A stretch of 52,530 nt of DNA from Anaerotignum sp. (GCF_017483025.1 NZ_JAFUMA010000063.1:1-52530); one strand, 5' to 3'; numbered from the stretch's first letter, positions 42,426 to 51,588 are shown. Notes: generated by a model not told the origin, from the sequence alone. Made by a program: numbers and translations.

Positions 42426-44374
42426 GCAATGTAAAACTGGCGGAATCCGCAGGTTTTTGTTTTGGTGTGAAGCGTGCCATTGAAATGGCCTATGCAGAAA
42501 TCGAAAAAAATGACGGTGAACCTTTATATTCCTATGGCCCTTTGATTCATAATAAAGAAGTGACAAATGATTTAGAAAAAAAAGGTCTGCATATCATTGA
42601 AAGTCTGGATGGCATCGAGAAAGGGACTGTAGTCATCCGTTCCCACGGCGTTGGCAAATTCCTTTATGATGCACAGGAAGAAAAAGGCATGAAAATGGTG
42701 GATGGCACCTGTCCCTTCGTGAAAAAAATACATACTATCGTGAACGAGGCATGGAACAACGGCAAAAGCGTTATTATTGCCGGTGACGGAAAGCATCCCG
42801 AGGTTATGGGCATTAATGGCTGGTGCGGTAACAGTGCTGTTATTCTGGAAAGCCCCGAAGAAGCTCAGGCGGCAGAAATGAATGCGGACAAGGAATATGT
42901 CGTAGTTGTGCAGACTACCTTCCGTCAGAGCAAATTTGACGATATGATCGACATTCTGAAAGACAAAGGCTTAAAGCTGGATATTTCCCAGACTATCTGC
43001 TCTGCAACGGAGAAAAGACAGAAGGAAGCCATGGAGCTTTCCAAAACAGTAGATAAAATGATCGTCATTGGTGACAAAAAAAGCTCCAATACGCAAAAAC
43101 TGGTGGAGATATGCAAAAAAAATTGTGAGAATACCGTTCATATTGAAACAATTTGCGATTTGGTGTTGAAAACTTTTGCAAAAAATGATAAGATAGGTAT
43201 AACTGCAGGTGCGTCCACACCGCCTGCAATAATTAAGGAGGTAGTAGTTACTATGAGCGAAGAAAATGTAAAAGTTGAAGAAATGAGTTTTGAGCAGATG
43301 TTGGAAGAATCTCTCGTTACACTACACACTGGTGATGTTGTAAAAGGCACAGTTATCCAGGTAGTTGGCGAAGAAGTTTCCGTTAACCTGGGTTTCAAAT
43401 CTGATGGTGTTATTCCCAGAGGCGAATTCAGCAGAGATACAACAGTAGTTCCCAGCAAAGTAGTTCAGCCCGGCGACGAAATCGAAGTTTTCGTTGTACG
43501 TGTTAACGATGGCGACGGCAACGTTCTGCTGTCCAGAAAACGCATCGAAGAACAGAAGGGCATGGAAGATATCGAAAAAGCTTTCAACGAAAAAACAGTT
43601 GTTACAGGTACAGTAACAGACGTTGTAAAAGGCGGCCTGATCGCAGTTGTAAACGGCGTAAGAGTATTCATCCCCTCTTCCCAGGTTTCCAATAGATTCA
43701 TCGAAGATCTGAGCGTATTCAAAGGCCAGGAACTGGAATTCAATATCATCGAAATGGACAGAGTAAAACGTCGTATCATCGGCGGCAGAAAAGCTCTGGT
43801 TGAACAGGAAATCGCAGCAAAGAGAGCAGCTCTGTTCGAAACAATCGAAGCTGGTTCCAAGATCGCTGGTACAGTATCCAGACTGACAGATTTCGGTGCA
43901 TTCGTTGATCTGGGCGGTGTTGACGGTCTGATCCACATCTCCGAAATGAGCTGGGGCAGAATCTCCAACCCCAGAGAAGTTCTGAAAGAAGGCCAGGCAG
44001 TTGAAGTATTTGTTCTGGATGTAGACAAAGAAAAAGGCAAAATCAGCCTGTCCCTGAAAGATGCAAACATGAACCCCTGGAAACTGGCTGCTGACAAATA
44101 TGCAGTTGGCACAATCGTGGAAGGTAAAGTAGTTCGTATGGTACCTTTCGGTGCATTTGTTGAACTGGAACCCGGCGTAGATGGTCTGGTACACATTTCT
44201 CAGATCGCTAACAAACACGTTGTAAAACCCGAAGATGAACTGAAGGTTGGCGAAGTGATCAACGTGAAAGTTCTGGAAGTAAATTCCGAACAGAAAAAGA
44301 TCAGCCTTTCCAAGAGACAGGCAGATGCTCCTGTTGAAGAAGCTCCCGCAGAAGAAGCTCCCGCAGCAGAATAA
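42422..44374 (+). CDS. ispH: IspH-ribosomal protein S1 fusion (HMBPP reductase / S1)
   Basis: This 650-residue bifunctional protein is well known in Clostridia. Residues 1-277 are IspH, the last enzyme of the MEP isoprenoid pathway, with the three cluster cysteines Cys13 (AGFCFGVKRA), Cys97 (DGTCPFVKK) and Cys193 (TICSATEKRQ). From 278 on are four S1 RNA-binding domains (starting near GDVVKGTVIQVV, VVTGTVTDVVKG, GSKIAGTVSRLTDFGAF and VGTIVEGKVVRMVPFGAF) and a short acidic tail. S1 domains help ribosomes bind mRNA. At the junction, in frame, lies AAGGAGGT followed 11 bases later by ATG, so free S1 may also be made. Confidence 0.96.
   Translation: MSNVKLAESAGFCFGVKRAIEMAYAEIEKNDGEPLYSYGPLIHNKEVTNDLEKKGLHIIESLDGIEKGTVVIRSHGVGKFLYDAQEEKGMKMVDGTCPFVKKIHTIVNEAWNNGKSVIIAGDGKHPEVMGINGWCGNSAVILESPEEAQAAEMNADKEYVVVVQTTFRQSKFDDMIDILKDKGLKLDISQTICSATEKRQKEAMELSKTVDKMIVIGDKKSSNTQKLVEICKKNCENTVHIETICDLVLKTFAKNDKIGITAGASTPPAIIKEVVVTMSEENVKVEEMSFEQMLEESLVTLHTGDVVKGTVIQVVGEEVSVNLGFKSDGVIPRGEFSRDTTVVPSKVVQPGDEIEVFVVRVNDGDGNVLLSRKRIEEQKGMEDIEKAFNEKTVVTGTVTDVVKGGLIAVVNGVRVFIPSSQVSNRFIEDLSVFKGQELEFNIIEMDRVKRRIIGGRKALVEQEIAAKRAALFETIEAGSKIAGTVSRLTDFGAFVDLGGVDGLIHISEMSWGRISNPREVLKEGQAVEVFVLDVDKEKGKISLSLKDANMNPWKLAADKYAVGTIVEGKVVRMVPFGAFVELEPGVDGLVHISQIANKHVVKPEDELKVGEVINVKVLEVNSEQKKISLSKRQADAPVEEAPAEEAPAAE
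43235..43255 (+). promoter_or_regulatory. In-frame internal ribosome site at the IspH-S1 junction
   Basis: AAGGAGGT (43235-43242) is followed by ATG at 43253, which is codon 278 and the first residue of the S1 part. An inverted repeat (TGCAGG...CCTGCA) lies just upstream. This is a good candidate for independent translation of S1. Confidence 0.6.
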
Positions 44375-44387
44375 TCCCGTGTGCAAG

Positions 44388-44424
44388 AACTCCCATTGTG
44401 GCGTGTCCACGATGGGAGTTTTTT
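44388..44424 (+). terminator. Terminator after ispH-rpsA
   Basis: AACTCCCATTGTGG pairs with CCACGATGGGAGTT (one G-T pair) around a five-base loop, followed by T residues. Confidence 0.92.
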
Positions 44425-44662
44425 CATTGCCATGAAAAAGGATATATAAAGAAAATTTTTATGGATATTTTATATGAGATCTGATGAAAAATTTTCATGT
44501 GAGATAAAAAAGCTCCGAAAATGGGACTTTTCTTTATTTTTCAGGCAAAAACAGAGATTCTATTGGTATTTTTATATATGCAGGTTTTTAATAATATTAA
44601 AATTTTTCATAAAAAAGTCTGATTTATAGAAAAACCTTTGGAAAATAATAAAAAAACCGGCA
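44425..44662. other. AT-rich spacer with no gene seen
   Basis: About 240 bases of very AT-rich sequence separate the ispH-rpsA terminator from the deoC promoter. No conserved frame or strong RNA structure is seen apart from a small GGCAT/ATGCC hairpin overlapping the promoter. Confidence 0.5.
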
Positions 44663-44691
44663 TTGTTATGCCAGTGATTTTGTGATATACT
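44663..44691 (+). promoter_or_regulatory. Promoter of deoC
   Basis: TTGTTA (44663-44668) and TATACT (44686-44691) are separated by 17 bases and lie about 36 bases ahead of the deoC start. A short inverted repeat, GGCAT-TGTT-ATGCC, covers the -35 box. Confidence 0.75.
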
Positions 44692-44727
44692 TTTTAAGTA
44701 ATTTAATGGGATAAAGGAGGAAAGTAC

Positions 44728-45387
44728 ATGGAAAAGCATGAAATTTTCCAATATATTGACCATACATTGCTGAAACAGGAGGCGGTTTGGGAACAGATTC
44801 GTGAAATTTGCCTGCAGGGTATGGAATGTGGTACAGCTTCCGTATGTATCCCGCCTTCTTTTGTGAAACAGGCGGCTGATTTTGTAGAAGGAAAACTTCC
44901 TATCTGCACAGTTATTGGTTTTCCGAATGGATACCAGACCACGACGGTAAAGGCTTTTGAAGCGGCAGAAGCAGTGAAGGATGGCGCAGATGAGATCGAT
45001 ATGGTCATCAATATCGGCTGGGCAAAGGCAAAAAGATATGATGATATCCTGACGGAGATTGATGCAGTCAAGGATGCCTGCAATGGAAAGCTTTTGAAGG
45101 TCATCGTCGAAACGTGCCTTCTGACAGAAGAAGAAAAGATCGCCCTTTGCGATGTGGTGAGCCGCTCCAAGGCGGAATTCATCAAGACCAGCACAGGTTT
45201 TGCTGGAGGTGGAGCTACACTGGAGGATATCCGGCTGTTCAAAAAATATGTAACAGAGGATACGAAGATCAAAGCAGCAGGCGGCATCAAATCTGTTGCC
45301 GATGCGGAAGCTTTTCTGGCGGCAGGTGCTGACAGATTGGGAACCAGTTCCCTTCTGGCTATGCTAAAAAAGGAGATCGAAAAATAA
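44728..45387 (+). CDS. deoC: Deoxyribose-phosphate aldolase
   Basis: This 219-residue class I aldolase splits 2-deoxyribose 5-phosphate into glyceraldehyde 3-phosphate and acetaldehyde during deoxynucleoside use. It has the DHTLLKQEA start, ASVCIPPSFV, IGFPNGYQTT, the catalytic Asp91 (EIDMVINIG), the Schiff-base Lys153 in EFIKTSTGF and Lys182 in KIKAAGGIK. AAAGGAGG precedes the ATG. It is a single gene with its own promoter; no other nucleoside genes are adjacent. Confidence 0.97.
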   Translation: MEKHEIFQYIDHTLLKQEAVWEQIREICLQGMECGTASVCIPPSFVKQAADFVEGKLPICTVIGFPNGYQTTTVKAFEAAEAVKDGADEIDMVINIGWAKAKRYDDILTEIDAVKDACNGKLLKVIVETCLLTEEEKIALCDVVSRSKAEFIKTSTGFAGGGATLEDIRLFKKYVTEDTKIKAAGGIKSVADAEAFLAAGADRLGTSSLLAMLKKEIEK

Positions 45388-45471
45388 GCCCATAGATATG
45401 CTGAAAAATGCAAGGCATATTTCAATAAAAGTAACTTGAAATGGGAAACAGAAAAAAGGGAGGAATTTACA

Positions 45472-46245
45472 ATGAGTTTATTCAAGAAATTTGCAGCAAT
45501 GGCAATGGTAGCAGTTATGGCTTTCGGTGTAACAGCTTGCGGCGGCTCCGAAGAAGCAGCAGATGATGCAGCAAAGAAATACATCATTGCTACAGACACA
45601 ACATTTGCACCTTTCGAATTCCAGAACGAAGCAGGCGAATACGTTGGTATCGACATTGAACTGCTGGCAGCAATCGCTGAAGATCAGGGCTTCGAATATG
45701 AACTGCAGGCTCTGGGCTTCAACGCAGCAGTACAGGCTCTGGAAGCAGGCCAGGCTGACGGCGTTATCGCTGGTATGTCCATCACAGAAGAAAGACAGCA
45801 GAAATTCGATTTCTCTGAACCTTACTTCGATTCCGGCGTTGTAATGGGTATTGCAGCAGACAATGAAGAAATCAAATCCTATGAAGATCTGGCTGGCAAA
45901 AAAGTAGCAGTGAAGATCGGTACAGAAGGTCAGGCTTTTGCTGAATCCATCAAAGATCAATATGGCTTCGAAACAGTAACATTCGATGATTCCAGCGCAA
46001 TGTATCAGGATGTAATCGGCGGCAACAGCGCAGCTTGCTTCGAAGACTACCCTGTAATGGGCTATGGCATCACACAGGGTGTTGCTCTGAAAATGGTAAC
46101 AGATAAAGAACAGGGCAGCTCCTATGGTTTCGCAGTAGGCAAAGACCAGAACACAGAACTGCTGGAAATGTTCAACACAGGTCTTGCTAACCTGAAAGAA
46201 AACGGCAAATATCAGGAAATTCTGGATACATACATCCAGGGCTAA
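45472..46245 (+). CDS. Polar amino-acid ABC transporter, substrate-binding lipoprotein
   Basis: This 257-residue extracellular solute-binding protein (family 3) has a lipoprotein signal with the lipobox VTAC (Cys23). The ligand-binding pattern follows: TDTTFAPFEF, YVGIDIELLAAIA, DGVIAGMSITEERQQKFDFS and KVAVKIGTEGQAF. Such proteins bind glutamine, cystine or other polar amino acids; the exact one is not predictable here. GGGAGG precedes the ATG at 45472. Permease and ATPase genes follow. Confidence 0.94.
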   Translation: MSLFKKFAAMAMVAVMAFGVTACGGSEEAADDAAKKYIIATDTTFAPFEFQNEAGEYVGIDIELLAAIAEDQGFEYELQALGFNAAVQALEAGQADGVIAGMSITEERQQKFDFSEPYFDSGVVMGIAADNEEIKSYEDLAGKKVAVKIGTEGQAFAESIKDQYGFETVTFDDSSAMYQDVIGGNSAACFEDYPVMGYGITQGVALKMVTDKEQGSSYGFAVGKDQNTELLEMFNTGLANLKENGKYQEILDTYIQG

Positions 46246-46269
46246 TTTCCTTGTAAGGAGTAGTGCCTC

Positions 46270-46926
46270 ATGAGTGGTTTTTTTGAGTATGTAGGACAGT
46301 GTATGCCTCAGCTGATGACTGGGCTGAAGCTGACACTTATTATGACAATTTGCGCCTTGATCCTGGCAGTGGTGATCGGTCTGATCGCCTGCTTGTTCAG
46401 CATCTCCAAGGTGAAACCTCTGAACTGGCTCTCCGGTATTTACCTGAGTGTCATCCGTGGTACACCTCTGTTAGTACAGGCGTTCTTCATCTACTTTGGT
46501 TTGACTTCCGCACTGGGACTTAGAATCCCTGCTTTCAATGCAGCGATCATCGTTCTGTGCCTGAATGCCGGCGCATATTTGTCTGAAATCTTCAGAAGCG
46601 GTATCGCGGCGGTAAATAAAGGCCAGATGGAAGCAGCTCGAAGCCTGGGTCTGCCTTATGGCGTTGCGATGAGAAAAATCATCCTGCCTCAGGCGATCCG
46701 TATCGTTATCCCTTCTGTACTGAACCAGTTCATCATCACATTGAAGGATACATCCATCCTGTCCGTTATCGGTTGTGGTGAACTGATGCGTCAGGGTCAG
46801 CAGATCGTAGCGCGTAATTTCCGCAGCTTCGAAACATATGCTATCATTGCGGTTATGTATTACGTAGTCGTAATTTTCCTGACAAAGGTCTTTCAGATCG
46901 TTGAAAGGAGGCTGGCAAACAAATGA
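46270..46926 (+). CDS. Polar amino-acid ABC transporter, permease
   Basis: This 218-residue inner-membrane subunit of the HisMQ/GlnP type has five membrane spans. It carries [20 protein letters not shown] near the N-terminus and the EAA loop [22 protein letters not shown], which contacts the ATPase. The ATPase start overlaps its stop by four bases. A single permease gene implies a homodimeric channel. Confidence 0.95.
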   Translation: MSGFFEYVGQCMPQLMTGLKLTLIMTICALILAVVIGLIACLFSISKVKPLNWLSGIYLSVIRGTPLLVQAFFIYFGLTSALGLRIPAFNAAIIVLCLNAGAYLSEIFRSGIAAVNKGQMEAARSLGLPYGVAMRKIILPQAIRIVIPSVLNQFIITLKDTSILSVIGCGELMRQGQQIVARNFRSFETYAIIAVMYYVVVIFLTKVFQIVERRLANK

Positions 46927-47651
46927 TCAAGGTAAAAGTAGAACAATTGAAAAAAAGCTTTGGCAGCCTGGAAGTATTAAAGGGTATCGACCTGGAAGTC
47001 AAAGAAGGGGAAGTAGTTTGTCTGATTGGTCCTTCCGGTTCCGGCAAGTCTACCTTTCTGCGTTGCCTGAATCGTCTGGAAGAAACGACTGCAGGTACTG
47101 TTATCGTTGATGACAACGATATTACTGATCCCAAATGCAATATCAATAAGGTGAGAGAAAACATCGGTATGGTGTTCCAGCAGTTCAATCTGTTTCCTCA
47201 TCTGAATGTTTTGGAAAATATCATGCTGGCGCCTGTGGACAGAAAGAAAATGTCCAAGGAAGAAGCAAAAGCGACTGCTGAACGCCTTCTGGCAACAGTA
47301 GGCCTGGCGGAAAAAGCAGGAGAATACCCTCCTAACCTTTCCGGCGGTCAGCAGCAGCGTGTTGCCATTGCCCGCGCACTGGCGATGAACCCTGATATCA
47401 TGCTGTTTGACGAACCCACATCTGCCCTTGACCCTGAAATGGTAGGCGAAGTTCTGGAAGTAATGAAACAGTTGGCAAAAGATGGTATGACTATGATCGT
47501 AGTTACACACGAAATGGGCTTCGCGAGAGAAGTTGCAGACCGTGTCATCTTCATGGATGGCGGCTACATCGTAGAACAGGGGACACCCGCGGAAGTATTT
47601 GGTAACCCTCAGAATAAGAGAACACAGGATTTCCTGAATAAGGTTCTCTAA
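46923..47651 (+). CDS. Polar amino-acid ABC transporter, ATP-binding protein
   Basis: This 242-residue GlnQ-type ATPase powers the importer. Walker A is GPSGSGKST, the Q-loop [11 protein letters not shown], the signature [15 protein letters not shown], Walker [15 protein letters not shown], and the switch histidine is in VVTHEMGF. It overlaps the permease gene by four bases and ends at a terminator, completing a three-gene importer operon. Confidence 0.97.
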   Translation: MIKVKVEQLKKSFGSLEVLKGIDLEVKEGEVVCLIGPSGSGKSTFLRCLNRLEETTAGTVIVDDNDITDPKCNINKVRENIGMVFQQFNLFPHLNVLENIMLAPVDRKKMSKEEAKATAERLLATVGLAEKAGEYPPNLSGGQQQRVAIARALAMNPDIMLFDEPTSALDPEMVGEVLEVMKQLAKDGMTMIVVTHEMGFAREVADRVIFMDGGYIVEQGTPAEVFGNPQNKRTQDFLNKVL

Positions 47652-47662
47652 GTTTAAAAATC

Positions 47663-47698
47663 AAAGCCTCAAACAGAGATGTTTGGGGCTTTCTTTTT
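47663..47698 (+). terminator. Terminator of the ABC importer operon
   Basis: AAAGCCTCAAACA pairs with TGTTTGGGGCTTT (one G-T pair) around GAGA, followed by CTTTTT. Confidence 0.9.
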
Positions 47699-47785
47699 AT
47701 TTTTAAATGTATTTATTTATGGACAAACACGTCGAAAAGTGGTACGCTTTCATACATAACATCGCGAAAGAAAAGAGGAGAAAAA

Positions 47786-48478
47786 ATGATCGCAGTCATT
47801 GTAAATACCCTGACGGTACTGATCGGCAGTGCCATCGGTTTATTATTGAAAAAAGGTATCCCTGAGAGAATTACAGACACCCTGATGAAAGGTCTGGGGC
47901 TTTGCACGCTATATATTGGCTGGAGCGGTACGCTGAAGGGCGAAAATACACTGGTGCTGATTTTGTCTATGGCTATTGGTATCATTATCGGCGAAGGTCT
48001 GGATTTGGACGAAAAACTGAATCGTTTTGCAACGGGGCTGGAAAATCGCTTTAAAAAAGGCGGGAACGAGATTTCCCTGGCGGAAGGTTTTGTTACAGCA
48101 TCTCTGGTGTTCTGCGTGGGGGCAATGACTATCGTTGGCTCTTTGCAGGCAGGTCTTTCCGGAGATTATGAAATGCTGTATACGAAATCCGTATTGGATC
48201 TGATCTCCTCTATGGTGTTTGCATCCTCTCTGGGTATTGGCGTTATGCTGGCAGGTGGTTTTGTTCTGGTTTTCCAGGGAGCAATCGTGCTTTTGGCGCA
48301 GTTCGTAGCGCCTTTCCTGACAGATGCGGTCATTGCGGAAATGGTTTGTTCCGGTTCCCTCATCATCTTTGCGCTGGGGCTGAATATCGTAGGCATTACA
48401 AAGTTGAAGGTCATCAATTTTCTGCCTGCCATTTTCCTGCCTGTTTTGCTTTGCCCTGTTTTGGGTATGTTTGTTTAA
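47786..48478 (+). CDS. DUF554 family membrane protein (YqgA-like)
   Basis: This 230-residue protein with about seven membrane spans matches DUF554: VIVNTLTVLIGSAIGLLLKKGIPER at the N-terminus, the EGLDLDEKLNRF loop, GFVTASLVFCVGAMTIVGSLQAGL and KSVLDLISSMVFASSLGIGV. It may be a transporter, but the function is unknown. AGAGGAG precedes the ATG. It is a single gene between terminators. Confidence 0.9.
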   Translation: MIAVIVNTLTVLIGSAIGLLLKKGIPERITDTLMKGLGLCTLYIGWSGTLKGENTLVLILSMAIGIIIGEGLDLDEKLNRFATGLENRFKKGGNEISLAEGFVTASLVFCVGAMTIVGSLQAGLSGDYEMLYTKSVLDLISSMVFASSLGIGVMLAGGFVLVFQGAIVLLAQFVAPFLTDAVIAEMVCSGSLIIFALGLNIVGITKLKVINFLPAIFLPVLLCPVLGMFV

Positions 48479-48482
48479 AAAT

Positions 48483-48509
48483 AAAAGAGTCCGTTTGGAC
48501 TCTTTTTTA
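48483..48509. terminator. Bidirectional terminator
   Basis: AAAAGAGTCC, GTTT, GGACTCTTTT followed by T residues. It ends both the DUF554 gene and the convergent decarboxylase gene. Confidence 0.92.
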
Positions 48510-48514
48510 TTTTC

Positions 48515-49708
48515 TTATTTTTCATCGATAAAGAATTGTTTCGGCATAGGCTGGCTGGCGAAGAAGAGAGGAGCCAGGCTGTAAGCATAGCTGCCGGCGT
48601 GGTTGAAGGTCACCAAGTTCCCGATGTTGCCTTTCTTTACAGTGACATCCCTTGCCATCATATCTGCTCCGGAACAAAGGTGGCCTGCGATATCCACCAC
48701 TTCTGTTTCACTGCTTTCAGAAAGAACGTTGATTTCGTAACTATCGTTTTCCGTAGCGAAGGGTTCATAGGATGCGCCGATGTGGTCAGGATGGAAGGGG
48801 AGAAGTATCTGCCGCAGAACGGGCTTGAAGAACCCGTTGGCGCCATTTTTGACGATATAGAAGGTTTTGTCGTGGGATTGCTTGATGTCCACGATTTCTG
48901 TTACATAAGTGCCGCAGTCGCAGGCGAGAAATCGGCCGCTTTCCAGCAGGAGTTTGGCAGAAAGTTCATTTGCATATTTTTCTTTGGCGGAAGAAGCTGC
49001 CTTGCGCAGCTTTTCATAATCCAGAGGAGATTGCTTCGCTGCATCGTAGACCTTGCCAACGCCGCCGCCGAAGTTGATATATTCCAGTTTTGTGTCAAGG
49101 AATTTCTGTAAACGGACAGCCAGACCCATCACGTTGTCGTAATATCTGCCCAGCTGTTCTGTATCCAGAACCTGAGAACGTATATGGACATGGAGCCCAT
49201 CGATGGTCAGGTGAGGGTATTCTTTTTCAAAAGCTGTTTCCCATACAAAGCATTCATCAATGCCGAATTTGGAAGGCATCTGAGGCATACCGTCCATCGT
49301 AAAGTCGGGATGGATACGTAAGCCGACCGCCAGTTTCAGGCCGCGGAAGGCGGCTGCTTCCTCCAGAAGGGAAAGCACATGGAAGCTGTCAGCAATAATG
49401 TGACATTTTCCAAGCACGTGGGTGATATCTTCTTTCGTAGGGGCGGGGCAGGAATAATAGATGTTTTCCACAGGCATGCCCGCTTCCAAGGCTAAATCTA
49501 CTTCCTTTGCGGAAGCTGCGTCAGCACCGATGCCCAGGGATGCCATTTTTTGCAGCACAGGCATAAAAGGATTTGCCTTTACAGAAAACAGGAATCCAAA
49601 ATCAGGAAAGGTGGTTTTCAGGATAGATGCCTGTTCTGAAATCACTTTTCCGTCATAGATATAGAAAGGGGAGCCGTGCTCCGCTCTGATTTTCTCAAAA
49701 GTATGCAT
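48515..49708 (-). CDS. PLP-dependent decarboxylase, fold-type III (LysA/NspC/BtrK-like)
   Basis: This 397-residue alanine-racemase-fold decarboxylase binds pyridoxal phosphate at Lys44 (FSVKANPF). It has GADAASAKEVDLALEAG, HVHIRSQVLD, the phosphate-binding FGGGVGK, ESGRFLACDCG and the dimer-contributed cysteine block AGHLCSGADMMARD. Diaminopimelate and carboxynorspermidine decarboxylases and BtrK-type enzymes share this architecture. The diverged HIRSQ (HSGSQ in LysA) makes plain LysA less certain. No lysine or polyamine genes are adjacent. The start at 49708 follows GGAGG; an in-frame earlier ATG has no site. Confidence 0.83.
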   Translation of the reverse strand: MHTFEKIRAEHGSPFYIYDGKVISEQASILKTTFPDFGFLFSVKANPFMPVLQKMASLGIGADAASAKEVDLALEAGMPVENIYYSCPAPTKEDITHVLGKCHIIADSFHVLSLLEEAAAFRGLKLAVGLRIHPDFTMDGMPQMPSKFGIDECFVWETAFEKEYPHLTIDGLHVHIRSQVLDTEQLGRYYDNVMGLAVRLQKFLDTKLEYINFGGGVGKVYDAAKQSPLDYEKLRKAASSAKEKYANELSAKLLLESGRFLACDCGTYVTEIVDIKQSHDKTFYIVKNGANGFFKPVLRQILLPFHPDHIGASYEPFATENDSYEINVLSESSETEVVDIAGHLCSGADMMARDVTVKKGNIGNLVTFNHAGSYAYSLAPLFFASQPMPKQFFIDEK

Positions 49709-49809
49709 AAAATTTCCTCCTTTGGGGAATGGTATAGACAAACGTCTTTCCATCATCATATATCAGGTGGAAAATCTTCGCAAGAAGGAAGTTATTTTCT
49801 CGAAAAACC

Positions 49810-49838
49810 TTGCAAATCAAGGAAAAACGTGGTATAGT
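49810..49838 (+). promoter_or_regulatory. Promoter of the rimP-nusA-infB operon
   Basis: TTGCAA (49810-49815) and TATAGT (49833-49838) are 17 bases apart, about 100 bases ahead of rimP. Confidence 0.78.
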
Positions 49839-49870
49839 AATCTACAGTAATGATATAAGTTGTCGGTGAG

Positions 49871-49900
49871 AAGAGTAGGTGAATGAACCTGCTCTTTGTT
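49871..49900 (+). other. Leader hairpin upstream of rimP
   Basis: AAGAGTAGGT pairs with ACCTGCTCTT (one G-T pair) around a GAATGA loop, followed by TGTTATTGT. It resembles a weak terminator placed inside the leader. Since the operon encodes NusA, which modulates termination, attenuation with feedback is conceivable but unproven. Confidence 0.5.
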
Positions 49901-49938
49901 ATTGTAACGGTAAAAATTTTTGAAAAAGAGGTGTAAAA

Positions 49939-50406
49939 ATGGCGAAAGCAAACAACACAGAAGCAAAAGTGCTGCCTCTGCTGGAACCTATCGTAGAGGC
50001 CAATGGTCTGGAACTGGTAGATCTGGAATTTGTGAAGGAAGGCGTGAACTGGTACCTGCGTGTCTATATCGATAAGGACGGCGGCGTGAATATCGATGAC
50101 TGCGAACTGGTAAGCCGTGCGCTGGAAGCGAAGCTGGATGAGAAAGATCCCATCGAGCAGGCATATATCCTGGAAGTAAGCTCTCCCGGTATCGACAGAC
50201 CTCTGAAAAAAGAGGCTGATTTCGTAAAATATCAGGGTGAGATCATCGATGTAAAGCTGTATAAAGCAAAGGACGGTAGCAAGCAGTATCAGGGCAAACT
50301 GCTGGGGCTGGAAAATGGTGTGCTTTCCATCGAGGAAGAAAACGGCAATGTAGTAACTTTTGAACACAAAGATACAGCCAGCGTGAGACTGGCAGTGATC
50401 TTCTGA
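49939..50406 (+). CDS. rimP: Ribosome maturation factor RimP
   Basis: This 155-residue protein helps assemble the 30S subunit. It has the conserved N-terminal LELVDLEFVKEGVNWYLRVYIDKDGGVNIDDCELVSR region in pieces typical of the family and YILEVSSPGIDRPLKK in the middle, then a small Sm-like C-terminal barrel (VKLYKAKDG to SVRLAVIF). AGAGGTG precedes the ATG. It is the first gene of the operon, 21 bases before nusA. Confidence 0.96.
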   Translation: MAKANNTEAKVLPLLEPIVEANGLELVDLEFVKEGVNWYLRVYIDKDGGVNIDDCELVSRALEAKLDEKDPIEQAYILEVSSPGIDRPLKKEADFVKYQGEIIDVKLYKAKDGSKQYQGKLLGLENGVLSIEEENGNVVTFEHKDTASVRLAVIF

Positions 50407-50427
50407 TAAGAGGGAGGAATCTGGAAA

Positions 50428-51573
50428 ATGGATAGCAAAGAATTTTTGACCGCATTGGAACTGGTTGCAAAGGAAAAAGGTATCGATAAAGAAATCATTT
50501 TCGAAGCGATCGAAGCGTCTCTGGTTTCTGCATGCAAAAAACATTTTGGCACAAGTCAGAATATCAAAGTAGACATGAACAGAGAAACTGGTGAAGTAAA
50601 ATGCTTTACACAGAAAACGGTTGTGGAAACAGTGGAAGATCCTCAGCTGGAAATTTCTCTGGAAATGGCAAGAGTGCTGAACCCCAACTATGCTGTTGGC
50701 GACATCGTAGACATTGAAGTAACCCCCAAGGATTTCGGCAGAATTTCCGCACAGACAGCAAAACAGGTAGTCGTACAGAAATTCCGTGAAGCAGAAAGAG
50801 AAATCCTGTTCAATCAGTACATCACAAAAGAACGTGAAGTGGTAACAGCCATCGTTCAGAGAAAAGAACGCAGAAATGTGATCGTTCAGATGGGCAAGAT
50901 CGATGCAGTTCTGTCTGCAAACGAACAGATCCCCGGCGAACAGTATAACTTCATGGATCGCGTGAAAGTATACGTTCTGGAAGTAAAACAGACAACAAAA
51001 GGTCCCCAGATCTTTGTTTCCAGAACACACCCCGAACTGGTAAAACGTCTCTTTGAACAGGAAGTGCCTGAAGTACATGATGGTACAGTGGAAATCAAGA
51101 GCATTGCCAGAGAAGCAGGCAGCAGAACAAAAATCGCTGTTAATTCCAAAAATGAAAACGTTGACGCACTGGGCGCTTGCGTAGGTCAAAATGGTTACAG
51201 AGTAAACGTGATCGTAAACGAACTGGGCGGCGAAAAGATCGACGTCATCAACTGGTCTGAAGATCCCAGAGAATTCATTGCTGCAGCTCTGAGCCCTTCC
51301 AAAGTTCTGGAAGTTAAACTGAACGAAGCAGAACAGAGCGCAAAGATCGTTGTTCCCGACCATCAGCTGTCTCTGGCCATTGGTAAAGAAGGCCAGAACG
51401 CAAGACTGTCCGCAAAACTGACAGGCTGGAGAATCGACATCAAGAGCGAAACACAGGCAAGAGAAACAAACTTCCTGGCTGATGAAGAACCTGTGGTAGA
51501 AGAAGCTGCAGAAGAAGTTGACGCTCTGGAAGCGATCGATGCAATCGAAACTGCCCCCGAAACAGAAGAATAA
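50428..51573 (+). CDS. nusA: Transcription termination/antitermination protein NusA
   Basis: This 381-residue RNA polymerase-associated factor controls pausing, termination and antitermination. In order it has an N-terminal polymerase-binding domain (1-~125), an S1 domain (about 130-205) and two KH domains (DALGACVGQNGYRVNVIVNELGGEKIDV; LSLAIGKEGQNARLSAKLTGWRIDI). A short acidic tail follows, without the extra C-terminal repeats seen in Proteobacteria. AGGGAGG precedes the ATG. Confidence 0.98.
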   Translation: MDSKEFLTALELVAKEKGIDKEIIFEAIEASLVSACKKHFGTSQNIKVDMNRETGEVKCFTQKTVVETVEDPQLEISLEMARVLNPNYAVGDIVDIEVTPKDFGRISAQTAKQVVVQKFREAEREILFNQYITKEREVVTAIVQRKERRNVIVQMGKIDAVLSANEQIPGEQYNFMDRVKVYVLEVKQTTKGPQIFVSRTHPELVKRLFEQEVPEVHDGTVEIKSIAREAGSRTKIAVNSKNENVDALGACVGQNGYRVNVIVNELGGEKIDVINWSEDPREFIAAALSPSKVLEVKLNEAEQSAKIVVPDHQLSLAIGKEGQNARLSAKLTGWRIDIKSETQARETNFLADEEPVVEEAAEEVDALEAIDAIETAPETEE

Positions 51574-51588
51574 GAGGGAGGAGAGCGT

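Noticed and set aside
43322..44410. Long minus-strand frames opposite the S1 domains
   Set aside because: They are antisense shadows of ispH-rpsA with no motif or start signal.
49792..51363. A 523-codon minus-strand open frame opposite rimP and nusA
   Set aside because: It is antisense to two core genes; its Phe/Cys-rich composition is typical of the complement of Glu/Lys-rich coding sequence.
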